NCBI GenBank assembly: GCA_943737045.1
Contig: CALSFV010000244.1
Span: 669,501 to 733,500 of the forward strand
Length of the DNA stretch: 64,000 nucleotides
DNA from: Parapristionchus giblindavisi
Lineage: Eukaryota > Nematoda > Chromadorea > Rhabditida > Diplogasteridae
Reading direction: 5' to 3'
Under the pieces are notes generated by a model. It was not told where the DNA came from, made no database searches, and was given only the letters and a program-made list of their open reading frames with translations. Positions 1 to 10,397 of the stretch are shown here, piece after piece (position 1 is the first letter of the stretch; each line of letters starts with the position of its first letter). A program made the translations under genes and the position numbers.

Positions 1-295
1 CTTTTACCTCCACAGATACAGGAGAGCAATGATACTTATTGCTTTAACAAAAACGAGGAAGGCGAGAGCGAATACGGGAGAAAGCACAGTCGATTTCGTA
101 ATACCATTAGGTCAAGGGGTGTGAATCTGGATGGGAAAGAGCTGCCACTTATCAGGAATCATGGTTATTTCGAATACAGTATACTTTGGTCTGCATACTT
201 ACAAAACATCTTAATGATAAAAGAATTTATTAATGATTTTTGTTTTTAATGTATATTTTCGTGAGAAAAAATATGTTATTCAATGACTTTAGTCA

Positions 296-396
296 CTAGA
301 AATTTTCCGAATTTTCCGAAAAATTTTCGGAAAATCAAAATTTTCCGAAAAAGGTCGGAAAATCGGAAAATTCGGTAAATCGGAAAAACGGAAATC
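296..396. repeat. Low-complexity TTTTCCGA repeat
   Basis: Degenerate reiterations of TTTTCCGA and its complement TCGGAAAA run in both orientations, so the stretch can fold back. It sits exactly where the homology between the two Ala-rich gene copies stops, and may mark the duplication breakpoint. Bases 1-295 show nothing I can name. Confidence 0.7.
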
Positions 397-411
397 CCAG
401 CCCTGGTATAT

Positions 412-951
412 ATGCTTATGAACGTATACATGGAGGAGCGCGTTGAGCGCCAGGTGCTCGCTACTGCAGCCCCTCTCGTTGCAGCTCCAGCACTTGCAGC
501 TCCAGCTTTTGCAGCTCCAGCTCTTGCAGCTCCAGCTTTTGCAGCTCCAGCTCTTGCAGCCCCCGCCTTCCCAGCTGCATACCCCTATGCTGGATATCCC
601 TTCGGCGCCCGTTATCCCTTCTCCGCTGCTGTTGCAGCTCCCCTTGCTGCTCCCGTCGCTGCAGCCTACCCCTATGGAGCTTACGGAGCTCAGTTCGCAT
701 CAGCTCTTGCTGCTCCCGCTGTAGCTTCACCCCTCACCGCCTACCACTACGGAGCTCCCCTTGCTGCCCAAGCTGTTGCTGCTCCCGTCGCCGCAGCCTA
801 CCCCTATGGAGCTTACGGAGCTCAGTTTGCCTCAGCTCTTGCTGCTCCTGCTGTTGCAGCTCCCCTTGCAGCTCCCTTCGCAGCATCTCCTTTCACTGCT
901 CCCTTCGCCTATCCTCAGAACCAGAAGACTTTCATTGTTCAGTCCAACTAG
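412..951 (+). pseudogene. Ala/Pro/Tyr-rich secreted protein, damaged duplicate copy
   Basis: The frame encodes the mature region of the same protein as the gene at 8388-9379, with AAPAFAAPALAAP runs and two copies of an AAPVAAAYPYGAYGAQFA unit, and then the same 3' untranslated sequence. Similarity begins only about 10 nt before the frame. The intact copy has a TTTCAG acceptor followed by CGAGGAGG; here that segment is replaced by ATACATGGAGG, so the matching acceptor is gone. No signal-peptide exon lies in the 411 nt upstream. The poly(A) signal is GATAAA (1005-1010) instead of AATAAA. The open frame suggests a recent duplication. It could still be live if an exon outside the window splices to the AG within TGGAG, but that changes the intron phase. 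A start at ATG 412 would give a protein with no signal peptide. Confidence 0.65.
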
Positions 952-3560
952 ATTCATTACTAGTTATCTGTAATTATTGTATCTCCTTCTTGATCTCTTC
1001 CCACGATAAACGAACTTTCATTTCGGAACAAATGAATTTTTACATCTCAAACAGACAAGTTTGTACATTCACAACGAACCGTCTCAGAAGGGTCTATCCC
1101 TCCCCTCCGAAGAATCTTTCCCTCCCCTCAGAAGGGTCTATCCCTCCCCTTCTAAAGTAAATGCTCCGCCCCTCTCAACTCTTTCTGACAAGTGTATTGC
1201 GAGTGTAGGCGTGATCAATTGATCTCTCACTTTCTCCAATTCACACCCCTTACTTACAATAATTTTGATATTTCACATATTTCCTTGCACTAAAAAATTT
1301 TGATAAATAAATAAATAAAACGATTTTATCCTTCATATATTGTAAAGATTTTTTTCACAACCCTACTCAACTCCTCACTATTTTTTTCTAATATTAAGAC
1401 CAGTGCTGAAAACCTGGATCGTTTTAGATTTGTTATTGTTTTTTTTTCCCACTGTCCACCGTAGTTCCAGGAAAAAATGTTCCAACTCAACATTGCACCA
1501 ATCTATTCTTTCTCGTCATGCATATATGTATATGTTTTGTCTTTTCTTTTTTTTATATTGTATATAAGGGGACTTTGATTAAGTATGTATGTCTGATAGT
1601 GGTAGTGACGAATTAGTTTAAACATATGTGAAATAGTCCTATGAGACGGCGAGTAATACGAATTAAATGTGGTGTTCAACAAGAAAAGCCGCAATGGCTG
1701 CAAAAAGATTGATGTTAGATTTTTTTCAGACAATGCGTCACCGTCGACGTTTCATTAGACGAAGGCGAACTAATATATTCTGGAGACGAGAAAGATAAGA
1801 TAAGAACGAGGAGAATGAGGCGACGGAAGAGCCAATCGCAAAAATACAGCAGAATTGTGCACAAGTTTCGATAGTGGTGCATCGGCCGGTACTGTAGTGT
1901 CTATCACAGCCCCATATAAGAGCAAGGTAAGGTAAAGGTAAAGGTACAACCCGTTATTCAAGGCACACGAAGTCCTGCGGGTTATCACTGCTAGGCCAGT
2001 GATATTTCAAGGCCAATTCAGTCCGGAGGGCCTAATCTCTTCTTCGGACCTACTTTACCGCATGATCTAGTCACTACCAATTCCCCTTTCGGGCGCTTTG
2101 GTGAGGCGGTTCCGGTGAAACGACCTATAAGAGCAAGGTTCTATGATAAATCATATCACATCCTCCAAAGACTAGTACACGATACGTAAAGTCAGTGAAC
2201 GAGGGCTCGTAATTATTTCTATTTTTTGAAGTTTCGCACTATACGGGAAGTTCTTCATAAAATTTTTGGAATAAAATCTTTTTTTAAAATTTACAAAAGG
2301 AATATTTGTATTGAAAGTAATGAAGTCAGAGGAGTTAGTTGAAAATATGGTTCCAATATGTGCTAAATAGATTTATTTATTTATCATTCCTTATGCGATA
2401 AACGGAATTTGAATGGTGGAACAAGAAACTGTCTATAGAATTCGGTGTTTGATTTTAAAAAAATGTGATAATCGATCTTTGATCTTCTTACCTTTTGTCT
2501 ATCCGGGTCTGCCTCTGCAGCTCTGGCTTTTTCAAGCTACGATCTCCATCATATAAGAGGGGTTAGGATAAGCGCACCGGAAAATATTGACTTGGCACTT
2601 TTTTCTGCCATTTTTTACGGCTGTAAATGTGGCAAATGCTCGTGCCATATTTTACGTGTGGAAGAATAAAATTAACAAATAAATCAATATTTTGTACTGA
2701 ACTATTATACTTATTTTTAAAAGCAACAACTGATTGTGGATTGCTGATTCGTTTGAACAATCCCCATCTCTACATATTCCACGCTGACGGCAAGCTCAAC
2801 CACCCTCCCTCTTTCCCTCCCTTACCTCTCCTCGCTCTCTCTGATCTACCTAATATCTCGCTTGAGCTCTCTCTAGAAACACATTGTGGCTGTGGCTGGC
2901 TACTCTCGTACCAAATAAACAAGTGTATTTTATGCGTTCAAAATGTGTTATAACTTAGTTAGCTTACTTCAGTCTCCGTTAATATCTCGAGCGAGAGCGT
3001 ATTATCCAACGTGTCTTTTCGAAAGAGTTTGGAGTAATCTATTCTTTATCTATGGTAGTTCAGTCGGACAACCTATTTATGAGATAATTTGCCGTAAATG
3101 GATACTCGTTGACGTCTCATATCAGTAGTACATGGAAACTATCGCGAACTCAATTACATAGAAAGGCAAGTCACTGCGGTTCCGGTGTCTACAACCGAGG
3201 GCCGAAACGCCGGACCGCATTTAACTTTCCTATGTTCCTATATATATTATATATTGAATTATCACTGGCCTAGTAGAGATCACCCGCAGGACTTCGTGTG
3301 TTTTGAATAAAGGGTTGTACCTTTGCCTTTTACCTTTTATTCCCCTTGTTTTTTTTATATTATATGTTCATTCACAATCATAAACAATTATTTTCGTCCT
3401 CTCAATAATTTTAACTTTCCAGACGATCACTTCTTCTAATGTGCTCCATATCTTTATTGGAACTGCCCGAAGAGAGTTCCGTCTACGACTTTGTTCGGTT
3501 CGTCCGGTTTATTGATTTATTGATTTATTGATTTATTGATTGACAGTGATTTCTTCTCAG
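952..3560. other. Intergenic region with dispersed repeats
   Basis: No convincing exon was found. The 3'-flank homology with the second Ala-rich gene ends near 1030. A dispersed repeat ending in tandem GGTAAA next to ACCCGTTATTCAAGGC lies at about 1926-2000, and a relative at 3262-3345. About 2789-2945 is a repeat seen inverted near 5270-5420. About 2950-3060 matches segments near 4300-4400 and 59945-60050. The 5' exon of the receptor gene that starts at 3561 should lie here but I could not identify it. Confidence 0.5.
3511..3541. repeat. GATTTATT microsatellite
   Basis: About four tandem copies of an 8-nt unit, directly upstream of the first receptor exon found. A similar ATCGATTT array lies at 17380-17430. 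Confidence 0.8.
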
Positions 3561-6500
3561 GATTGTTTCGAATCAATATGAGCGTTGGAGTTCTTATCTG
3601 GTTGTAGTCTTAGGTCCAATCGACATTATCGCCAACCTTTTCTGCATATTTCTTCTAACAAGGTAATATTCTTGAGCACGATTTGAAAATAGATAAAAAT
3701 GTGTAGGACCTGCGAAGTGATATATTTAAGATTTTTTGAGCTATTTAACCCAAAAAGCTGTAAATATAGTTTTTTCTCTGTGTGTATTGAAAATATAATA
3801 GATAAAAAATTTAGAAAGTCTCTCCGCTCCCCAGTCAACGCCGTGTTCGTTATGATGTCGATCAATCAAACAATAATGCTCACGTTTTTCATCGTTTCAA
3901 CTATTACTACTGCTCTACTTGAACGCTGCTAGTTAGTTCACACTGAGAAAAAAGTGTAACCCACAGCACATAAGACCTGTGAAGTGTTATATTTAACACT
4001 TTTTGGGTGTTAAAATAGCTCAAAAAGTGTTAAATATAACTCTTCTTTGGTCTTATGTACTGTGGGTTACACCTCTTTTCTCTGTGTGTTGGTCGTATAA
4101 TACAATTGCCTGAATGAGATGAAGTAACGATAAGGCACTGGGATGTGACCCGATGAATGAGAACCGACTGGATGAAATCTATTTGCATATGAGAGACAAG
4201 CGCTAATGATTAGACGAATTATGCAAATGGTTCTCATCCAGTCGGTTTTCTCATCCATCGGCTCTCATCCGACCTACATCAGTCGTAGTGCTGCTTACTC
4301 CAAACTCTCAAAAAGACATTGGATAACACTCTCTCGCTCGAGATATTAACGGGGACTGACGTAGGCTAACCAAGTTATCGCACGGAGAGAACGTTTCTTT
4401 AATTGTCGCTCACATATGAGAGAGTGTAGTGTCCCGATCATTAAAACACATTAACATCAACGCCAAATACCACAAAAATAAATTGTTTTTGGCAGCAATC
4501 TCTCTAACTGACAATGTAATATGGCCAGTATTTCCGTGCTAGTTAAAGGCAGCTGGCATCCAAAAATGTCGATTCGAAACAGTTAAAATAGTTGATCGCA
4601 TGTTGATAAGCTCAAAGAACTATTCAGAAATATGTATTTAAAAGAATGAAAAGACGCTCTGGTAAGAAGTTGGATTACTGTAGCCTGCTCCACACCACGA
4701 GCGAGGTTTCCGAACTACAGTATGCTAACTCCATCGAAAGGCTCAAAATAGCCCATTATTGAGTTTTATTCTCCATAATTCCCAACTGCGGATAGAATTA
4801 TCATCAAAATATTCAATTTCAAGTCGTTTCCAAAGAGTTTGTGCGGCAATTAGGAAAAGGCTCCCGCTATCTGGAGCAGACTGTAGTTTTTTAACTGCGT
4901 CGTTCTCCGTACCAGAGAATTCTTATGAAATAAGATGTATATATTCGAAATAGAATTTCAAGCTCTTTTATATGAGATCAACTTGTTTTTCGTTTCCCGG
5001 TCCCTTTAAATTGGCAAGAGAAATCCTTTAAACGCACATAAATTTTACAATACTCTCTCGCAAAGAAATAAGTGAGAGAGTGTGGCCAGAGAGGAGAATT
5101 TAAAATTAGCTCGGGGTGACGCTTTGTTTATTTATTTATGTATTAAATATCCATGTGTTTTTTCCAGTAACATCTTCACATTTCCCTTTGCCATATATCA
5201 GCTAACACAAACATTCTGTGCGATGGTCTTCGACTCCTTTACTCCGTGGCTGGCAGGTATTGACCGTATAAAATACACTTGTTTATTTGGTACGAGAGTA
5301 GCCAACCACTGCCACAATGAATTTCTATGTTTAGAGAGAGAGCACCGGTGAGAGAGTAGATCAGAGAGAGCGAAGAAGGAAAGGAGGAAAGAGTGGGGAG
5401 TTAATCGGTAGTTCTTCCTCTGTTTAGCAGCAGTAGCGATGCAATTATGCAAGTACATTTTATACGGACAATAATCAGCGTATTAAAATCTCTTGTTTTC
5501 TCTCTTGCTTTAAAATCTCTAAAATCTCTTGTATTATTTTTTTTGCACAAGACCACCCACACTGACATTTCCTTGTTTTCAAGTTCCTAAGAAATGTGTA
5601 CGCTCTCTTCACAGTATTCTGGTCCAAGCCATTTTTCTTCCAAAGCAAGACAAAGGAGAGACCATTGTATTCGAGAGAGTTTGTATGTTGAGCGGTCGTT
5701 CTTGCTTTGAAAGTCATGAGAACGCTGTGTCTTATAAATATCAAATAAGTGCTGCGAAGGTGAGACGAGTTGGGTGTGTGTTAGTGGAGCGAAAATCGGG
5801 AGGAAGGCGAGAGAGAGCAGGCGAAATATAAGAGTTGTAAGAGTGTTACTTTTTTGCACCCGTTCTCTTGGTATTTACAACAGATTTGTCATTTTCTTAA
5901 GCAAGTACATTTTATGCTCTAATATCTCGAAAGTTATGTACAACTTTTCCTTCAGTAGTGCTGACATCTGTTCGAATAGCTTGCATACGAAGTCGAGGAA
6001 GATGGGAACCGACTTATCGATGCATGGCCGGATATTGTACCACTGTTTTTGTATTGATTATCATCGGAATTAGTCCGTTATCGTTAATGATGACATTTGC
6101 TGAAAAAGAAAGAGTCATTTGCGATACTCAGAGGTTTATTTGTTTACTTTATTTATTTCCATTAAATATAATGAGCAAGAGTGAGTTGCATAAGGGCAGA
6201 AAAGGGATGATTTCTGAGAGAAATTTCGTTTTTGGCAATTAACTATTAATTTTAAATGAAAATTGATTATTTCCTTCAGTGATGCTTATGTTATGGAATA
6301 CACTGAGAATACCTACAAGAATAACTGTTTGGTAAGTTTTTTTCTCAGAATCATACTGAATTCTTACAATTTCTTGGTTCTAAAGCCACATCCCGAGCTA
6401 ATATAAAACCCTCCGCTCTGGCAATACTCTCTAGTAGACCAAGAAAGTGAGAGAGTGTGGCCAGAGCAGAGAGTAACATTAACACTAGCAAAGGGTCTCT

Positions 6501-7869
6501 CTTTAAGTTGATCAGGGTATTCTACTACGTTTCTGCTATAATCCACAACTTCCTCCCCTGTTTTATACTTATAATTTTGACAACAATATTACAGAATGAT
6601 CTGCGAAAGGTAGACGTTTTACAGTTTAATCAACAATAATTAATGTTTTTTTAAGATAAAAAGAAATCGAGTGAAGATAAAGGAGAAAAATTCACCATCT
6701 TCGTCTAATGTGGAAGAGAAGAGGGAAAGAGTAGAAAGAACTTCCAAAATGCTCTTGTGGATCGTCCTGGTCACTCTAGCTGCGCAGATTCCGCAAGGTT
6801 TGTATAGGTATCCATGTTAATTTAATTTAATTTATCATACATAGAATAAATGTGTTGTCAAACCGTTTGCGGACAAACGTGACGTCACAACCGTAGACAG
6901 AGGTGTTTGCCAAAAAACCTCCGCCTACCCTTGTGACGTCACGTTTGTCGGCAAACCATTCGCCAATGTTCTAGGATACGGATTTTTCGTCGTTAAGCAA
7001 TATTTAAATATTTTCCAGCTATTTTCTCCATCGCGTCGGCATTGTCTGACACTTTTCGTGAAAGGATAGCCAGTCCGCTAAGTATGTTTTATTGTCCGTA
7101 CAAAATGTGCTTGCATATGAAAATGACAAATCTGTTGTAAAAACCAAGAGAACGGGAATAAAAAAGTAACACTCTGAACAAAATATTTCGCCTACACTCT
7201 CTCGCCTCCCTCTTGATTATCACTCTACTAACTTTCACCTAACCCGTTCGACCTTCGCCGCACTGATTCGATATTTATAAGAGAACGTTCATGTTTCTGA
7301 ACAATGTGAAAACAAGCAAATGTTATTGTGATACAAAGAAAACAAGATTTTTATATGCTCAATGTCTGTCCATTTTGCTTTTGCACTTCTGGGTCTGCGA
7401 AAGATTCTAAACTTTGGCAATATAATTCAATTAAAATATTCAAATTTAACAATAATATTATAATATGACCTGCTGTTAAAACTTTCCGTAAATCCATTAC
7501 TTCATCAACTCTTTTAATGTAATGGACCAATCAACTTTTTGTCGTAGTATTGTATTTATGCGTACTCCACTGTTTATCAATTTTTCAAAAGATCGTGTTT
7601 CTTTCTTTTCTAACGCATAAAAATATAATATTATTATTCAAAATTCAATTATAGCAAGTTTGCTAATGTTAATGACCATCGTTAGTTCATCTTGGAATCT
7701 AATGATTTATATTACGATGTCGAAGAAGTTTAGAGAGGTTTGAATTAATTTTTTTTCAATTATTATAATTTCTTTACAGGAAGCAAAGCTACAATGGGCT
7801 TGGTTCAAAAATATAATTTTCTGTAGACAAAGTGAGGATAGAAAAATAATGATCATTGTAACGAACTAA
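3561..7869 (+). CDS. Seven-transmembrane peptide receptor, DMSR/Srw-like (5' incomplete)
   Basis: Ten exons join in phase: 3561-3662, 3815-3931, 5168-5256, 5956-6133, 6280-6331, 6508-6609, 6656-6797, 7019-7081, 7655-7737 and 7780-7869, giving 338 residues after one leading base of a split codon. TM1 is in exon 1 (YLVVVLGPIDIIANLFCIFL followed by LTR), TM2 follows SPVNAVFVM, TM3-TM4 span exons 3-4, TM5 has FLPCFILIILTTILQ then DLRK, TM6 has TSKMLLWIVLVTLAAQIPQ, and TM7 ends in MIYITMSKKFRE. The Pro-Cys of TM5, Pro-Gln of TM6 and Ser-x-x-Phe-Arg after TM7 fit FMRFamide/myosuppressin-type receptors of the Srw group, which sit in the plasma membrane and signal through G proteins. The usual DRY triplet is not evident after TM3 (RIACIRS). 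The start exon, which must end in phase 2, was not found. The subfamily assignment is from memory of motifs. Confidence 0.85.
3697..3790. repeat. Degenerate FB3 fold-back element
   Basis: Weak copy of the FB3 palindrome (complement arms around AAGTGTTATATTTAACACTT) inside the first receptor intron. Confidence 0.45.
3938..4089. mobile_element. FB3 fold-back element (MITE), copy 1
   Basis: About 150-bp palindrome. The arms read CACTGAGAAA...AGTGTAACCCACAG and, inverted, CTGTGGGTTACAC...TCTCTGTGTG, with a centre of AAGTGTTAAATATAAC type. It begins 6 nt after the donor GTTAGT of the receptor exon ending at 3931. Other copies lie near 34937, 48003, 53231 and 53539. Confidence 0.8.
4130..4270. repeat. 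Inverted repeat around an ATTTGCAT-type centre
   Basis: GAGAACCGACTGGATGAAAT is followed about 60 nt later by an inverted version (TTCTCATCCAGTCGGTT). A related half-copy is at about 19480-19545. Confidence 0.6.
5027..5126. mobile_element. FB1 fold-back element (MITE)
   Basis: FB1 is the commonest repeat here: about 100-120 bp, near-perfect palindrome, ends in TTTAAAGGCACACCCCGAGC, inner arm CTCTCCGCTCTGGCC then ACTCTCTCGC, centre TTTGTCTACG. This copy lies in a receptor intron; its left arm is diverged. Confidence 0.8.
5611..5730. repeat. Solo copy of a 120-bp repeat arm
   Basis: This segment is almost identical to 25368-25487 and, inverted, similar to 24909-25014, where the two form the arms of a fold-back structure. 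Here one arm lies alone in a receptor intron. Confidence 0.85.
6378..6507. mobile_element. FB1 fold-back element abutting a receptor exon
   Basis: Left arm has CCCGAGCTAAT and CCTCCGCTCTGGCAA; right arm has GTGTGGCCAGAGCAGAGAG and ends in CTCTTTAAG. That terminal TTTAAG is the acceptor used for the receptor exon starting at 6508, the only acceptor that keeps the frame open after the previous exon. Confidence 0.75.
6858..6968. mobile_element. Palindromic element with two CRE-like octamers
   Basis: Inverted arms AAACCGTTTGCGGACAAACG and CGTTTGTCGGCAAACCATT enclose about 50 nt. Each arm carries a perfect TGACGTCA octamer (6880-6887 and 6934-6941), the consensus bound by CREB/ATF factors. It lies in the receptor intron 6798-7018. 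Regulatory function is not shown. Confidence 0.6.
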
Positions 7870-8335
7870 GTAAAAAAATTTTTTTCCTGCAGCATTTGTT
7901 TATTTGTTTTATTTACTTGTTTATTCCATCAAATATTAAATTTGCTCATCTATGTCTTTTGTTTTTTCCTATAATATTTATAAGACGTACGATTAATGAG
8001 GTATTTGTGCTATTTGTCAAGTTTGGGAATAACGCACACGAAAATTCTGTGAGCGACAGAAAATTTGCTTCGTTATACCCATTTTCCCTTTCGTTTGATG
8101 TTTCTTTCCATTTATATGGTTAAAACACGTGTGCTCTGCATAGTATTGCGCATTTATTCTCTGGAAGAGCTACAGCGGACTTTTCTTAAAAAAACATTGT
8201 TTAAAAAAGCAAAATTGTGATAAAAAAGGTTTTTGCTGTTTCGCAAGTTTTTTCTGTAATAGTTCAACGAACTATCCACTAACTATGACCTCTCTATTCA
8301 CTATAAAGTTATATGCCCTTGAGGGCTCCGTTCAC

Positions 8336-8343
8336 TATAAAAG
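8336..8343 (+). promoter_or_regulatory. TATA box of Ala-rich secreted protein gene
   Basis: TATAAAAG lies 44 nt before the start codon at 8388, a usual spacing for a strong, compact promoter. It fits the codon bias of the gene towards GCT, GCC and CTC. Confidence 0.75.
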
Positions 8344-8387
8344 AATGTCCAAAAGCGTTCCCAATATCATTCATTTCTCCCATTGAA

Positions 8388-9379
8388 ATGGCTCGTTTCA
8401 TCGCTTTGGCTGCTTGTGTCATGGCTGTGGCATTTGCGTAAGTTATTTCTACTTTATAATTGTCATTTTATAAATTATGATGGAGACCTTCGAATGTTTA
8501 TGTGATTACTAGTCTGCACTTTTAACGCCCTTCGCACAGTGGTGGTAAAAGTGCGGACTAGTAAGCCTGTGGTCGCGTGTTCGAAACCTAATGCCGAATG
8601 TTCTAATTTTCAAAAAGCGCGCATTTGTCTGTACTATCAAGCATTATTCTAGTGATCGGTTACCTGAATTTGCATAAAATAAATATGTAGTGTACGGTAT
8701 GTAGAATATCTTTTACTATCTTTCTGTCTTCAAAGTTTGTTCTCCAAAATATTCGCGGGACTCCACCCTTAAATAAATAATATTTGCATAAATTTAATAA
8801 TGAAGATGCATAAATCGTTATCAGAGTAATATTTTTTTGTAAAAATACTAAAATAGTTGGTTCAAACATTGTATTTATGCTCATGAATTGATAAATTTCA
8901 GCGAGGAGGAGCGCGTTGAGCGTCAGGTGCTTGCTACTGCAGCTCCTCTCGTTGCAGCTCCAGCTTTTGCAGCACCAGCTCTTGCAGCACCCGCCTTCCC
9001 AGCTGCCTACCCCTATGCTGGATATCCCTTCGGAGCCCGTTATCCCTTCTCCGCCGCTGTTGCAGCTCCCCTTGCTGCTCCAGTAGCTGCTGCCTACCCC
9101 TACGGAGCTTACGGAGCTCAGTTCGCAGCTCCTCTTGCCGCTCCCGCTGTAGCTTCTCCCCTCACCGCCTACCACTACGGAGCTCCCCTTGCTGCCCAAG
9201 CTGTTGCAGCTCCCGTCGCAGCTGCCTACCCCTATGGAGCTTACGGAGCTCAGTTCGCCGCACCTTTTGCAGCTCCCGCTGTTGCAGCTCCCCTTGCAGC
9301 TCCCTTCGCTGCATCTCCATTCGCAGCTCCCTTCGCCTATCCTCAGAACCAGAAGACTTCCATTGTTCAGTCCAACTAG
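8388..9379 (+). CDS. Secreted Ala/Pro/Tyr-rich repetitive protein
   Basis: Two exons (8388-8437 and 8902-9379, phase 2 junction) encode 175 residues. Exon 1 is a clean signal peptide, MARFIALAACVMAVAFA. The mature chain begins EEERVERQVLATAAP and is then almost entirely Ala, Pro, Tyr, Gly and Phe: AAPAFAAPALAAP, AYPYAGYPFGARYPF, two AAAYPYGAYGAQFAAP units and a tail PFAYPQNQKTSIVQSN. Such composition fits an extracellular structural or cuticle-associated protein; I do not recognise a named family. TATA box, GTAAGT donor, TTTCAG acceptor and AATAAA are all present. The intron carries a tRNA-derived repeat. The copy at 412-951 duplicates exon 2 and the 3' UTR. Confidence 0.9.
8530..8772 (+). 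mobile_element. SINE-like tRNA-derived repeat in intron
   Basis: A pol III B-box-like GTTCGAAACC (8579-8588) is preceded by CAGTGGTGG (A-box-like). The element shares its body (AAAAAGCGCGC, ATTCGCGG, TCCACC then TTAA) with 39700-39957. It occupies more than half of the 464-nt intron. Confidence 0.65.
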
Positions 9380-9432
9380 ATTCATTACTAGTTATCTGTA
9401 ATTATTGTATCATCTTCTTGATCTCTTTTCAC

Positions 9433-9438
9433 AATAAA
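9433..9438 (+). terminator. Poly(A) signal of Ala-rich gene
   Basis: AATAAA, 54 nt after the stop codon. The duplicate at 1005-1010 reads GATAAA in an otherwise nearly identical stretch. Confidence 0.8.
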
Positions 9439-10397
9439 CGAACTTTCATACAGAAACTTACCCAAATTGCAAATAACATGTGTTAAATATGTAAAATAAA
9501 CATGAAACATTTAAAATATCGTATTGGAAGAAAATGAACAATGCGATCGAGATAACATGAAAGAGTTTTCAACAAGAAGAGATTGGAAATGATTGATATC
9601 ACTTTAATGCAACGAATAACCGTTGATCAAGTATACGAAATTGTCAGTCTAATCTACACTTTATTTATTTAATTTTTTATTTCCATCAAACAGAATGAAA
9701 TATACAAGGGTAGAAAAGGGATATATGGAAAGGAAGAGATAATGCCATATATAAACTGTAATGGTCACTTGTCTGTGTTTTTGTTGCAGTAAGCTGAACA
9801 ACGGAAGCAATTGAAGATAAAATGCAGTTTGTCTGTTCCATTTAGCGAAAAAAAGCTATGAAGCGCACTCCTTCAATCGTTTCCTTTAATCGTCTTCTCA
9901 CTGGCATAGCTTCAGCATCGGAAAAGGAATGGTTGCCACTAAACCACTGATTAGTCTGGGCTTAGAAGATTTAAAAAAAAAGATTCAAGATAGAAGTGTC
10001 CCATACAATGTATCTTGAATCTTCTCTCCGATGATCACTTCCTTTTAATTTGACCGATTCGGATCATATTATAGCGGTTCCACCCTGCAAAATCGCATTT
10101 CAAGGTTGCCTAACTAGTAAAGTTATGGCGTTTTCGACACGAGAGCTAGCACAGTCAACGGCTCTCGAAGTTTATCTCTCACTGATTACTCCCTTGATTC
10201 ATTCCAGTTAAACTGTATTGCCAAAGCTCTGTCTCACTCTCAAACGATTCCCCTTCGATTTGATACAAAATCATTGGCTTAGCTTACTCTTGCGTCGTCT
10301 AACTTTCTGTTCCGTGACATTTCAACTTTGCGCATGCACTTTTAAAGTTTCACTTGCTTTTTAAATTTTTAAATCCATTAAACCGTAATCGCTTAAG
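9439..10397. other. Intergenic region
   Basis: AT-rich spacer between the Ala-rich and Pro-rich genes. I see no exon, tRNA or clear transposon in it. The last 200 nt presumably hold the promoter of the next gene, but no TATA box is obvious. Confidence 0.5.

Noticed and set aside
8660..9385. Long minus-strand frame rich in Ser, Gly and Cys opposite the Ala-rich gene
   Set aside because: It is the complement of repetitive GCT/GCC codons; the plus strand has signal peptide, splice sites, TATA box and poly(A) signal.
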